A model generated the notes under the pieces. That model was not told where the DNA came from, ran no database searches, and worked only from the letters and a program-made list of their open reading frames with translations. The translations under genes and the position numbers were made by a program. 37,643 nt of DNA. It comes from an uncultured Bryobacteraceae bacterium (lineage in GTDB: Bacteria > Acidobacteriota > Terriglobia > Bryobacterales > Bryobacteraceae). Numbering within the stretch: position 1 is the stretch's first letter; every line of letters begins with the position of its first letter. Below are positions 1-8,266 of this stretch, in pieces. The stretch covers positions 1 to 37,643 of the forward strand of contig CATPCJ010000071.1 in the NCBI GenBank assembly GCA_955652915.1, written 5' to 3'.

Positions 1-1
1 G

Positions 2-343
2 TGCCAGGGTTTGTATAGCGCGAGTTGTGGTGGAGGGTCGTCTCCGGGACTAGCCACGGCGGCTTTTCTTCAGGTCCTGACGACGGTTGAAAACCCTGTC
101 GCCAATATCTCGGGGGGACGGCAAGTGACCGTGTTATGGGTTTACAACAACCGCGTCGACAACTGGCAGACTAAGATTACCGATTCGGGAATCCAAACCG
201 ACCTTCAGAACGGACAACAAGTGCAACCCTCCGGTCCGCTGGCGAATTTCCCGAATTATTTCACCGGCGAGCAGGTGTTTCTCGACCAGGAGGCGGTGAA
301 TATGCTGGCGCAGCTCTCGGCGTGGAACGTACAGCAGCTATAA
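2..343 (+). CDS. C-terminal part of an unrecognised protein (cut by window edge)
   Basis: The frame is open to the left edge and ends at a TAA at 341-343, so only about 113 C-terminal residues are visible. A TTG at 11 could be read as a start, but the frame is open before it and no ribosome binding site can be judged. The visible part looks like a soluble globular domain rich in Gln, Asn and aromatic residues (for example LWVYNNRVDNWQ near the middle). I do not recognise the family. A short Cys-Gly-Gly-Gly stretch near the left end resembles a lipoprotein N-terminus, so this could instead be a small lipoprotein whose signal peptide lies outside the window. The next gene, msrB, starts 56 bases after the stop. 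Confidence 0.5.
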   Translation, partial: CQGLYSASCGGGSSPGLATAAFLQVLTTVENPVANISGGRQVTVLWVYNNRVDNWQTKITDSGIQTDLQNGQQVQPSGPLANFPNYFTGEQVFLDQEAVNMLAQLSAWNVQQL

Positions 344-399
344 ACAGATATTATGGCATTGCTGCCGTAGAGCTTGTTGGGGGTGAGATAATTAAATCG

Positions 400-990
400 G
401 TGCTCCGGGAAATCAAAGAGCAAATTACGCGACGGCGTGCGCTGCTGATCGCTCCGTTCGCGTTTGCGGGACTGGTTGTGGTCTCCTCTCGCAAAGGCGA
501 CGATTCGGACGACCACGTGGCGGCCAGCGGCGGCGATCCCGGAGAAGTCACGCTGGTGCAGTTCAGCGACGCCGGTGAGAATCTGGGGCCCGCGCAGCTC
601 AAGCGTGTGGTGCACTCCAGCGCCGAGTGGAGAAAGCAGCTCAGCCGCGAACAGTATTCCGTCGCTCGTCAAAAAGGCACCGACCTGCCCTTCACCGGAA
701 CTTACTATAAGATCCACACGCCTGGAATTTTTCGCTGCGTCTGCTGCGGCAACGCGCTGTTCCGGTCGGAAGCCAAGTTTGATTCCGGGACTGGCTGGCC
801 AAGTTTTTGGGCTCCGATTGCTGAGGAGAATATTCGCACCCACAAGGACACCAGCTTGTTCATGGAACGCGTGGAGGTGCTGTGCAAGCGCTGCGACGCT
901 CATCTCGGACATGTGTTTAACGATGGTCCCGAGCCCACCTATCTGCGCTACTGCATGAACGAATCGTCGCTCCGCTTTGTTCGCCGCTGA
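400..990 (+). CDS. msrB: Peptide-methionine (R)-S-oxide reductase MsrB, N-terminally membrane-anchored
   Basis: MsrB reduces the R epimer of methionine sulfoxide in proteins. The catalytic region is complete: two CxxC zinc pairs (in RCVCCGN and CKRCDAHLG), the GTGWPSFW motif, the LGHVFNDGP motif and the catalytic cysteine in RYCMNESSLRF near residue 185 of 196. Before this lies an N-terminal extension with a twin-Arg-like RRR followed by about 17 hydrophobic residues (about 10-30), then an acidic linker. The enzyme is therefore probably exported or anchored on the outer face of the inner membrane, where it would repair oxidised envelope proteins. I chose the GTG at 400 because a GGGGGTGAG stretch lies about 13 bases upstream; the longer frame from 322 would overlap the preceding gene. 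The gene ends 3 bp from the convergent dehydrogenase gene. Confidence 0.92.
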   Translation: MLREIKEQITRRRALLIAPFAFAGLVVVSSRKGDDSDDHVAASGGDPGEVTLVQFSDAGENLGPAQLKRVVHSSAEWRKQLSREQYSVARQKGTDLPFTGTYYKIHTPGIFRCVCCGNALFRSEAKFDSGTGWPSFWAPIAEENIRTHKDTSLFMERVEVLCKRCDAHLGHVFNDGPEPTYLRYCMNESSLRFVRR

Positions 991-993
991 GGC

Positions 994-1836
994 TCACCAC
1001 TTGTCGATATAAACGGGATTGGCGGGCGCTTTGCCTTCGCACCAATAGCGATCGAAATTCGTGATGCCGGCCAGCTCCCGGAGAGCATCTTCGTCAATCC
1101 ACTGGTGGCCGGTGGAGGTGCGCGGCTCCTGGGCGAAGATGGCGAGCGAGGCATCGCACAGTATTTCCGGCGTGCGCCATTGCGACCGGTCGGACATTTT
1201 CCAGTTGATGGACGCCTGGCTCTCGATGATGGTTCTGGGCCACAGAGCGTTGCCCGCGATGTTGTCGTGCTGGTGCTCCGCCGCGAGACCGATGGCCACG
1301 CGGGCCATTCCTGATTTAGAAATCATGTACGCCACTTTCCCGGGCGAAGGGTCCGTGGAGAGGCGCGGGCACATGTTCAACACGTGGCCCCATTGCTGCT
1401 TCACCATGTGCGGCAGCGAGTAATAGCAGGCGACGTACGCGGCGCGCGTGTTGACACCCATCATCAGATCGAAGCGTTTGGGCGGCGTGTTCAGGATGGG
1501 CTGAGTCCAAATGGCGCCCGCGTTGTTCACCAAAATATCCAGACGTCCGAACTCCGCGATAGTGCGCTCGATCATGTTGCGGATGGCATCTTCGTCGCGG
1601 ACGTCGGTTGGAATCGCCAGCGCTCGGCGGCCTAACGCACGAATGGCCGTGGCCGTTTCGTGGATGCTGCCCGGAAGCCGGTCGGTGGATTGCTCGCTCT
1701 TGGCCGCCACCACCACGTCCGCGCCTTCTTGGGCCAAGCGAATCGCGAGAGCTTTTCCGATTCCCCGGCTGCCTCCCGTGACAACGGCGACGCGGCCGCT
1801 TAGATCAGGATGCAGAACTTGATTTGAATCGCTCAT
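994..1836 (-). CDS. SDR-family oxidoreductase, HSDL2-like
   Basis: A 280-residue NAD(P)-dependent short-chain dehydrogenase. The TGGSRGIG cofactor loop is at residues 21-28, NNAG is near residue 105, and the catalytic YxxxK (YMISK) is near residue 170. Overall layout and the long loop after the first strand (KSEQSTDRLPGSIHETA) match the hydroxysteroid-dehydrogenase-like protein 2 group, whose bacterial members are often annotated as citronellol or hydroxyacyl dehydrogenases. The substrate cannot be read from sequence. At the expected catalytic Ser position the protein reads NMCPRLS, so the residue nearest the canonical spacing (14 before Tyr) is Cys. The ATG at 1836 has a GGAG just upstream. 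The gene is convergent with msrB (3 bp between stops) and lies downstream of a strong hairpin at 1881-1914. Confidence 0.92.
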   Translation of the reverse strand: MSDSNQVLHPDLSGRVAVVTGGSRGIGKALAIRLAQEGADVVVAAKSEQSTDRLPGSIHETATAIRALGRRALAIPTDVRDEDAIRNMIERTIAEFGRLDILVNNAGAIWTQPILNTPPKRFDLMMGVNTRAAYVACYYSLPHMVKQQWGHVLNMCPRLSTDPSPGKVAYMISKSGMARVAIGLAAEHQHDNIAGNALWPRTIIESQASINWKMSDRSQWRTPEILCDASLAIFAQEPRTSTGHQWIDEDALRELAGITNFDRYWCEGKAPANPVYIDKW

Positions 1837-1880
1837 GACTCCATCAAATCTAGCACTGCTCTAATCTAATCTAATAGGAT

Positions 1881-1914
1881 GCTGAGTGCGCCGGGATAAA
1901 CCGGCGCACTCAGC
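1881..1914. terminator. Perfect 14-bp hairpin downstream of the DUF711 gene
   Basis: The arms at 1881-1894 and 1901-1914 are exact reverse complements (14 bp, mostly G/C) around a 6-base loop, GATAAA. The hairpin starts 7 bp beyond the DUF711 stop, where a transcription terminator is expected. Neither side carries a proper U tract, so it may act as an RNA 3'-end stabiliser or bidirectional barrier rather than a textbook intrinsic terminator. A short CTAAT tandem (three copies) lies just to its left, in the upstream region of the dehydrogenase. Confidence 0.5.
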
Positions 1915-1920
1915 AGCCTG

Positions 1921-3063
1921 CTAAATTGCAATGATGTTCGAGTTGCAAATGTACGGCGAGGAAAAATTCGTCAGCTCGCCCGCGGCTTTGCCTGGGATCG
2001 GCAGAACACGGACCAACAGCGGCTTCTGCAAACGGCTAGCCATGGTCCCTACGTCCGCGATCAGCGCCCGCAGACGCTCTGTCGACACATCGCCCGGAAG
2101 AGCGACCATATCCACGCCAACTCCGCAAACACTGGCGTAGGAGAGTACTTGCGCGATACCCAGCCGCCCTTGGACCGCCGCGCGCGCCAACCCCACATCT
2201 TCCAGGATCGGAAGCATGATGCCGCAGTATCCAACGCGTTTCACGTCAATGGATTTCAGCACACCCGTTATTAACCCGCATAACGCCAAGGTTCCGAATT
2301 CACCAAATTCCACGCCGGCAAAGCGGAACGCTTCGACGATACTTTCGGCGGGCACGAGCGATGGCGCGATGGAGGTATCCATGCCCGCGAACTTCAAGCC
2401 CAAGACGCTCGATAGCCTGACAGCCGACCGCTCGATGTCCTGATATCTTGCGTTGAGCAGCTTGACAAGATTTGACCGAAGCGTCCCCATTCCGCCGCCG
2501 GCTTTAAAACTCTCCACCAGCAGATCGCTGTTTTCAAATCCGATGGTGAAGCAGGGCTCGCCGCCGTCATGATGAGGACCTGGAACGAACGGTGCGTGCG
2601 GTCCGATTTGAAACCCTATTCCAAAGCGAAAATTCCCCTCGCCGTCCGACGTATTGGCCGCAAGATATTGAATGGCTCGCGCGCCGGCTTGAACGAGCTC
2701 GGCGTCCGAATCCTGGCTGACCGATTTCAGGACAACGCAGGAATTCAATCGGCTGTTCGATGCGATCAGTTCACCAATCTGTTCGATGTCGTCTTTCCGA
2801 GTTACGACGCCCACGCTGCAGAAATCGATTCCCGCTTCGGCGCAGCCGGCGTCGAGAGCTTTGGCCATCGCTTCGCGGCGATCCCTGGGCGCCTTCCCGA
2901 GTTCGGAATGATCCCAGTGATCCAGCGCCAGCCGGCAACTTTGGACTTCCAATCCAGAAGCATTGAAATGATCCACCGCGCGCTTGAACTGGCTCGCGGC
3001 GTTTTTAATGTGCTGCGGTGTGGGCCAACCCGGGATGCCGATGGATAAGGTGCGAACTTTCAC
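1921..3063 (-). CDS. DUF711 (UPF0210) family protein
   Basis: About 380 residues from the proposed start. It matches the DUF711/UPF0210 family from end to end: the N-terminal VRTLSIGIPGW (family: IRTITxGI), the FAGMDTSIAPSLVPAESI stretch (family: DLSLAPTPxxGDSV), and the C-terminal GVGVDMVALPGDVSTERL (family: SVGLDMIAIPEDT). The biochemical function of this family is not established to my knowledge. The reading frame extends upstream to an ATG at 3126, but the extra 21 residues (Gly/Pro/Lys-rich) are encoded by a palindromic repeat, so I place the start at the GTG at 3063, immediately before the conserved region. The gene follows glyA on the same strand with a 111-base gap holding the repeat and is probably co-transcribed with it. 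Confidence 0.85.
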   Translation of the reverse strand: MKVRTLSIGIPGWPTPQHIKNAASQFKRAVDHFNASGLEVQSCRLALDHWDHSELGKAPRDRREAMAKALDAGCAEAGIDFCSVGVVTRKDDIEQIGELIASNSRLNSCVVLKSVSQDSDAELVQAGARAIQYLAANTSDGEGNFRFGIGFQIGPHAPFVPGPHHDGGEPCFTIGFENSDLLVESFKAGGGMGTLRSNLVKLLNARYQDIERSAVRLSSVLGLKFAGMDTSIAPSLVPAESIVEAFRFAGVEFGEFGTLALCGLITGVLKSIDVKRVGYCGIMLPILEDVGLARAAVQGRLGIAQVLSYASVCGVGVDMVALPGDVSTERLRALIADVGTMASRLQKPLLVRVLPIPGKAAGELTNFSSPYICNSNIIAI

Positions 3064-3070
3064 GATTTTG

Positions 3071-3173
3071 TGGGGCGGACCCCCTGGTCCACGGCCGGCC
3101 CCCTGGCCAGCCTTCTTGGCCGACAACGACTGGATTATTCAAGCGGATAGCGGGTCCAGGGGGTCCGCCCTAC
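3071..3173. repeat. Palindromic interspersed repeat between glyA and the DUF711 gene
   Basis: A 15-bp perfect inverted repeat forms the ends (3073-3087 and 3156-3170, core GGGCGGACCCCCTGG), with smaller palindromes inside (GGCCGGCC, CTGGCCAG). The outer bases (TGGGGCGGAC ... GTCCGCCCTAC) are the same as those of the element at 34751-34776, indicating a dispersed family. The element abuts the glyA stop codon. No open reading frame in it looks real. Confidence 0.7.
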
Positions 3174-3174
3174 T

Positions 3175-4668
3175 CTAGTCCATGCCCGCCGATTTGCGTA
3201 GCGCGTCGAGAGGTAATTCGGCATACACCGGATAATCGCTCAAGAGCGCCTGCGCCTTGGCGCGCGCTCGTCCGGCGGCATCGGGCGAAACATGATACTT
3301 AGCCTTGCTTGTACCGGAATCGGTTTTGTCCGGAGTGGTGTTGGAAAGGACCAACGCCAGAATGGACGCGATCTCTTTCATCTCCGCTTCCCGCATGCCC
3401 AGCGTGGTGGTGGCGGCAGTGCCCAGCCGAAGGCCGCTGGTGTACCAAGGTCCGTTCGCGTCGAAAGGAATCGTATTTCGGTTTAACGTGATCCCGCATT
3501 CGCGGACCGCGGATTCAGCTTGACGGCCGGTGATTCCATAGGGCGTCACGTCCACCAGCACTAGATGATTGTCCGTGCCGCCGGTCACCACTTTGCATCC
3601 GTTCGCCACCAACGCCGAACTCAACGACTGCGAGTTTTTCACGATGGCGTGCGCGTAATCGCTGAATTCGGGGCGAGACGCTTCGAGGAATGCCACCGCC
3701 TTCGCGGCCATTACGTGGGGCAGCGGTCCGCCCAAAACGAGCGGGCATCCTTTGTCGACCTGCTCGGCGAATTCTTCGTCGCAGAGCACCATGCCGCCGC
3801 GTGGGCCTCGCAGAGTTTTGTGCGTCGTAGTCGTGACCACTTGCGCGTACGGTACCGGATTGAATTCACCGGTGAACACTTTCCCCGCCACCAATCCAGC
3901 GAAATGGGCCATGTCGACCATCAGCACCGCGCCCACGCTGTCGGCGATCTCACGCATTCTGGCAAAGTTGATTTTGCGGGGGTAGGCGCTATAGCCCGCC
4001 AGCAGGATCAGCGGGCGGACATCGTTTGCAATGCGTTGCAACTCGTCATAGTCGATCAAATTCGTGGACGGACTGACACCGTATCCATAAGCGTCGAACA
4101 TTCGGGACGACACGTTCCGGCGATACCCGTGGGTCAGGTGGCCGCCCGCGCTGAGATCCATTCCCAGCAAGCGCTGGTTGCCAAGGCTCTGCCGGATTTT
4201 CTCCCAATCGGGCCGCGAGAGCTGATTCGGATCCGTGGTATTCAGCTCCTTGAACGCGGGAGCTTCGATTTTCGTGCTGAGGATCGCCCAAAAAGCCACG
4301 AGGTTCGCGTCGGCGCCACTATGCGGCTGCACGTACGCATGCGCCTTGTCGAATAATTTGCAAGCGGTTTGCCGCGCCAGTTCTTCGATGCGATCGACGT
4401 TGTCGCAACCAGCGTAAAAGCGTTTGAAGGGGACACCTTCGGCATATTTGTCGGTCAGCAGATTCCCCATCGCGGATTGGACGGCAAGCGAGCAATAATT
4501 TTCGCTGGCGATGAGTTTCAGGTTCGTGCGTTGATCGATCAGCTCTTGCACGATGGCCCGCGCCACTTCCGGCGACACCGCGGCGACAGCCCGGATGTTC
4601 GCAAGGAAGGCCTGAGCCCCGGCGGACAGCGCTTCAGCGGCGGGAGACTCGAAGGTAGTTTGTAGCAT
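3175..4668 (-). CDS. glyA: Serine hydroxymethyltransferase (long variant)
   Basis: PLP enzyme interconverting serine and glycine with tetrahydrofolate, supplying one-carbon units. 497 residues from the ATG at 4668. The family signatures are clear: LIASENY near residue 53, the KYAEG/YAGC stretch near 75-88, the AHFAGLVAG region, and the PLP-binding lysine in TTTTHKTLRGPRGG (Lys about 284). It is some 70-80 residues longer than the E. coli enzyme because of an insertion near residues 133-168 and a C-terminal extension after the NTTPDK stretch; both are features of the longer SHMT subgroup known from spirochaetes and chlamydiae. The frame continues upstream to 4878, but that part is encoded by a repeat and is Arg/Ser-rich, so I rejected it. 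I see no good Shine-Dalgarno. The DUF711 gene follows downstream. Confidence 0.95.
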   Translation of the reverse strand: MLQTTFESPAAEALSAGAQAFLANIRAVAAVSPEVARAIVQELIDQRTNLKLIASENYCSLAVQSAMGNLLTDKYAEGVPFKRFYAGCDNVDRIEELARQTACKLFDKAHAYVQPHSGADANLVAFWAILSTKIEAPAFKELNTTDPNQLSRPDWEKIRQSLGNQRLLGMDLSAGGHLTHGYRRNVSSRMFDAYGYGVSPSTNLIDYDELQRIANDVRPLILLAGYSAYPRKINFARMREIADSVGAVLMVDMAHFAGLVAGKVFTGEFNPVPYAQVVTTTTHKTLRGPRGGMVLCDEEFAEQVDKGCPLVLGGPLPHVMAAKAVAFLEASRPEFSDYAHAIVKNSQSLSSALVANGCKVVTGGTDNHLVLVDVTPYGITGRQAESAVRECGITLNRNTIPFDANGPWYTSGLRLGTAATTTLGMREAEMKEIASILALVLSNTTPDKTDSGTSKAKYHVSPDAAGRARAKAQALLSDYPVYAELPLDALRKSAGMD

Positions 4669-4699
4669 CGTTATAACCGCTATTCTACCGCGTGTTTTT

Positions 4700-4805
4700 G
4701 TGGCGCGGCCTTCAGGCTGCCGCATCGAGACTAATCTCGATGCTCGGCGCTTTGAAAGAGCCTCGAGACGAGTCTCGAGGCCGCAGACACGAGTGTCCGC
4801 GCCAC
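4700..4805. repeat. Modular palindromic element upstream of glyA
   Basis: The outer arms GTGGCGCGG (4700-4708) and CCGCGCCAC (4797-4805) are perfect inverted repeats. Three further palindromes sit inside in tandem: 4723-4742 (CATCGAGA/TCTCGATG), 4761-4780 (CCTCGAGAC-GA-GTCTCGAGG, perfect) and 4786-4797 (GACAC-GA-GTGTC). The GA-centred module recurs in the element at 34715-34726. The element lies between the start of glyA and the stop of the large secreted protein, so it may also influence termination or mRNA stability. Confidence 0.7.
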
Positions 4806-4810
4806 GACTT

Positions 4811-7234
4811 CTATTGGACCGGGAACGGGAAAGGCGTGCTTTGCTGGCCCAGCACCGAGAGTTGCAGCGGCACATCATCGGCGGGCTTCACTCCGCCAGG
4901 CACTCTTGCGTTCACTTGATACAGGCCCGCGAATCCTGGCGCCAGACCCGCGAAGTCGACCACTGCCGGCACACCACCCATGGTGACCGTTACCGGATTT
5001 ACCGTCTGCGACAGCACCGCCGCGCTTCCCGCGATCACTGGCGGACTCACGTCGCCCAGTCCCGCGGCGTAAATCACCAGAATATCGCCGGCCTTGGCCG
5101 CATTGTTGGTATCCACATTGCTGCCGTCCGCCTTGGTTATCGCGAATACAGCCGGTTGCGCGGGCGCGATGAGCACGGGTTCCGGCACTGAAACCGCAGT
5201 CCCGTTCACCACAATTATTTGTTGCGTCGAATTCGGAGGCACGTCATAGGGAACCACCGCATTGATTTGACCACTGGACACATACTGCAATGGCACCTTC
5301 CGCCCGCCAAGAACCACTTGCGTGCTGCCAAGCTGGGTGGTGAACGGCAGCACGTTTGCCATATTCACCGCGCTGGCGAAATGCGTTCCATAGATGGAGA
5401 TGAAGCTGCCGGGCGCGAGGGGCTGATATCCGTTGGACCTCGCGGCGCTCACTATACCACCGGCTCCGATAGAGGGCGTCGTCGGATTCGCCTGCTGAGA
5501 TCCGCCGACCACTTGAGTGCCCTCGAGTGGCGGCGCGAGTTGTTGCGCTTTTCCAGTGACCGTCACTTGCGTGCTGGCAGAGCGAGGCTGCCAGGTCGCG
5601 CTCCAGCGCCCATCGCGTAACGACGACAGTGAAAGCGGCGGATCGCCTGAAGAGAACGAAGCCACTACATTGCCGTCGGTCATCGCAGTTCCACAATCGT
5701 CGACGACCGTGATTTCAATCAGGGTCGGCCACGCTGCCACCACGGTGAAACTCGATCCAAGCTGGGTGAAAACCGGGACCAGTTTGGACGGTGTACAGCC
5801 GGCCGCGGTTGGACTGGCCCCGGAAATCGACTCTACCCTGGCGCCCCGCTCAAACCCGGCGGCCGAGCCCGCGGGAATCACGATGAGCACCACGGCGATC
5901 TTGCGGACGGTAGCGTCCTCCGCGAAAAATAAAGTGATTTCACCGCGATAAACTCCAACGGCCAGACCCGTGGTGTTCGGCTGCACGGAAAGCTGCACGG
6001 GATTGGCCGCGCTGACGGATCCGCTCGCGGGTTGAACCGTGAAAAAGCTCTTGCCATTCTGGCTGAAGCCCGTCGCGGTGAAGGTCAGCGATTTAGTGGA
6101 TGGATTGGTGACCTGCACAGTCTTGGCCGCAGGGTTGGCGCCGGCGGCTTGCCCTACGAAGATCAATCCAGTGGTTTGCAGGAATGCGCCTATGTCGGCG
6201 CCCGCGGGCGCGATATTCAGAACCACTGATGCCGTCTGCGGTGAATTTGCGATACCCGTACCCGAGAATTGCACTTGGCCATAGTAGTCGCCTGGCGCCA
6301 GGCCCGCAGGATTAATGCTCACAGTCACTGTTGCCGGCGAAGATCCAGATGTTGGGGATGCCATCAGCCAGCCTTGGCCGCCCGAGACGGTTGACGTCGA
6401 TACGCTGAAGTTCAGGGTGCCGGCCCCACTGTTCAATACAGTCACGGTCTGCGGAGGAGGCGCGGCGCCGCCACTCACTGTCTGGAAACGGAAACCAGTC
6501 GAGGAGAGCTGAATTTGCGGCTGGCTGCCGGCCACGGTGATGACGACTGGGATATCCAGGCGTTGTGCCGACGGAGTGGTCGTAATTGTTATCGTTCCCG
6601 TATACGTCCCCTGGTCTAAGCGACTGGGATCTACGACAGCCATGATGTTTACATTGCTGAATGGCGCGATGGCGCCGCCGGTGGGAGACGCCGACAGCCA
6701 GTTACCGCCGGACTGAGTGGTTGCCGATGCCGTAAAGGTCTGGGCCACTCCGCTATGATTGGCGATCGCGATCGGCTGGGGCGACGCCGCGGCGCCTTGC
6801 AACAACGCGAACTTGAGATTCGCGGTATTGACGGAGATTGGGGGGCCACCGTTGTCGGTGACCTTTATGGCGTACCCGGAGAAGGGAAAGCTGCCCCCGT
6901 AATCCACGCCTTGGTAAATGATGTGATAGGTCAACGTTAGGGTGAACGTATAGTCCCCGGCTGCGGTGGGCGTGCCCGTTATCTCTGCATTCGTCGACAC
7001 GCTCAAGCCCGGAGGGAGAGCACCGGCGGTAAGTTTGAAATCGTATGAGAACGTGATGCCTTCCGTGTTGGCCGGGATTCCTTGAAAGGCCGCGTTAATG
7101 CCAAAATCGCAAGCACAAAAATAAGGAGTGCCAACGACACCTGGCGGAATGCCGAAGTTTGGGGGCGCCTGTGCGTTCAACGCCACGCCGCAGGCACATA
7201 ACGTCAAGATGAGGATACAAAGAAGTTTGGACAT
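4811..7234 (-). CDS. Large secreted Ig-like/BACON-like repeat protein with Solibacter C-terminal domain
   Basis: 807 residues from the ATG at 7234, with a clear signal peptide (MSKLLCILILTLCACGVALNAQA). An upstream extension to 7393 in the same frame is not signal-like and was rejected. After the signal comes a putative Ig-type domain of the He_PIG kind (AGALPPGLSVS ... ITGTPTAAGDYTF, about residues 65-110). Three or more tandem beta-sandwich repeats of BACON-like type follow (NWLSASPTGG, GWLMASPTSG; about 140-460). The last about 210 residues match the 'Solibacter uncharacterized C-terminal domain' family (starting near LAPGSFISIYGTHFA, with GQINAVVPYDVP and VIYAAGLGDVSPP). The function of this domain is unknown; proteins of this type are presumed to act at the cell surface or outside. 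It lies 76 bp downstream of the dehydratase gene. Confidence 0.9.
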   Translation of the reverse strand: MSKLLCILILTLCACGVALNAQAPPNFGIPPGVVGTPYFCACDFGINAAFQGIPANTEGITFSYDFKLTAGALPPGLSVSTNAEITGTPTAAGDYTFTLTLTYHIIYQGVDYGGSFPFSGYAIKVTDNGGPPISVNTANLKFALLQGAAASPQPIAIANHSGVAQTFTASATTQSGGNWLSASPTGGAIAPFSNVNIMAVVDPSRLDQGTYTGTITITTTPSAQRLDIPVVITVAGSQPQIQLSSTGFRFQTVSGGAAPPPQTVTVLNSGAGTLNFSVSTSTVSGGQGWLMASPTSGSSPATVTVSINPAGLAPGDYYGQVQFSGTGIANSPQTASVVLNIAPAGADIGAFLQTTGLIFVGQAAGANPAAKTVQVTNPSTKSLTFTATGFSQNGKSFFTVQPASGSVSAANPVQLSVQPNTTGLAVGVYRGEITLFFAEDATVRKIAVVLIVIPAGSAAGFERGARVESISGASPTAAGCTPSKLVPVFTQLGSSFTVVAAWPTLIEITVVDDCGTAMTDGNVVASFSSGDPPLSLSSLRDGRWSATWQPRSASTQVTVTGKAQQLAPPLEGTQVVGGSQQANPTTPSIGAGGIVSAARSNGYQPLAPGSFISIYGTHFASAVNMANVLPFTTQLGSTQVVLGGRKVPLQYVSSGQINAVVPYDVPPNSTQQIIVVNGTAVSVPEPVLIAPAQPAVFAITKADGSNVDTNNAAKAGDILVIYAAGLGDVSPPVIAGSAAVLSQTVNPVTVTMGGVPAVVDFAGLAPGFAGLYQVNARVPGGVKPADDVPLQLSVLGQQSTPFPFPVQ

Positions 7235-7310
7235 GGTCTTATAAATTGCGGACACACCAGAGATACAAATGCGGACAGATCGCTTGCGGGAGTTACGACC
7301 TTCTTTAGTA

Positions 7311-8264
7311 TTAGAGCATGTCTTGGAGCTTTTGCAAAACAGCCGGAGAGACATTGCGCCCGCACAGGATGACGACAGCACGCTTGCCTGCATAACGGGG
7401 AGCCTCTTTCAGGAAAGCAGCGACTGCCACCGCGGCTGCGCCCTCGATCAGCCAATGCTCAGTTTCCAGAATCAGGCGCATGGCCGCCAGGATCTCGGCC
7501 TCCGAAACAAGCACGCATCGGTCGATTACGTTTTTGCACAGGTCGAGAGTAATTGATTCGGGTTCCAACCCGCCGGCCGTGCTCTCGGAGAGCGTTGGCT
7601 GCTCGGGAACGTCAATGACGCGTCCTGCCTCGATACATCGTCGCAATACCGGCGAATTTTCCGGCCAGCAGCCCACGATTTCAGTTTGCGGCGAGACTGA
7701 TTTGAGATAGGCGCCGATTCCACCGATCAATCCGCCGCCGCCCACCGCGACGAACACCGCATCCAGCTCCGGAAGTTGACGATGCAGCTCCACGCCGATG
7801 GTTCCCTGTCCCGCGATGACATCGGCGTCATTGTAGGGCGAGATGAAGACTTTGCCGTATTCCCCGGCGTCACGCCGGGCGGCCAACTCGGCATGCAGCG
7901 GATTGTCGCCGATGGAGCGAACTCGCGCGCCGCGATCCTGCATGCGTCGCAGCTTCGCCGGGGACACCTGCGCGGAAACATACACCTCCGCGTCAATCGA
8001 ACGCGCTTGCGCCGCTGCCGCGACTCCGAGTCCATGATTGCCGTTCGACGCCGCGATCACGCCGCGGGCGGATTGCTCCGGCGTAAGAATCGAAAGTTTG
8101 TTGGAAGCTCCCCGGAACTTAAATGATCCGGTGTGCTGCAGATGTTCCAGCTTGAGCCAGGCGCCCAGCGAGGATTGTTCAACCGGAGTTTCTCGAACCA
8201 TGGAACGGATGCGCTCATGGGCCGCCAGGATGCGATCGGGCCAGTGGGAAAGACCGTTCCGCAT
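7311..8264 (-). CDS. PLP-dependent threonine/serine dehydratase, short form
   Basis: 317 residues of the fold-type II PLP family. The Schiff-base lysine lies in GSFKFRGA (Lys about 49), the substrate loop is SNGNHG, and the phosphate-binding glycine loop is GGGGLIGG near residues 175-182. The C-terminal motif reads LCGRNV, where many members have CGGN. No ACT regulatory domain follows, so this is the short, unregulated or catabolic type. Threonine ammonia-lyase, serine dehydratase or serine racemase activity cannot be separated by eye. Its ATG at 8264 is only two bases after the uppS stop, so translation is probably coupled. Confidence 0.88.
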   Translation of the reverse strand: MRNGLSHWPDRILAAHERIRSMVRETPVEQSSLGAWLKLEHLQHTGSFKFRGASNKLSILTPEQSARGVIAASNGNHGLGVAAAAQARSIDAEVYVSAQVSPAKLRRMQDRGARVRSIGDNPLHAELAARRDAGEYGKVFISPYNDADVIAGQGTIGVELHRQLPELDAVFVAVGGGGLIGGIGAYLKSVSPQTEIVGCWPENSPVLRRCIEAGRVIDVPEQPTLSESTAGGLEPESITLDLCKNVIDRCVLVSEAEILAAMRLILETEHWLIEGAAAVAVAAFLKEAPRYAGKRAVVILCGRNVSPAVLQKLQDML

Positions 8265-8266
8265 CG

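Noticed and set aside
3565..4356. A 263-codon open frame on the plus strand
   Set aside because: It is exactly antisense to glyA and rich in Arg/His; a shadow of the real gene.
4669..4878. N-terminal extension of SHMT by 70 residues
   Set aside because: Arg/Ser-rich, encoded by a palindromic repeat and overlapping the end of the next gene; family starts near MLQTTFES.
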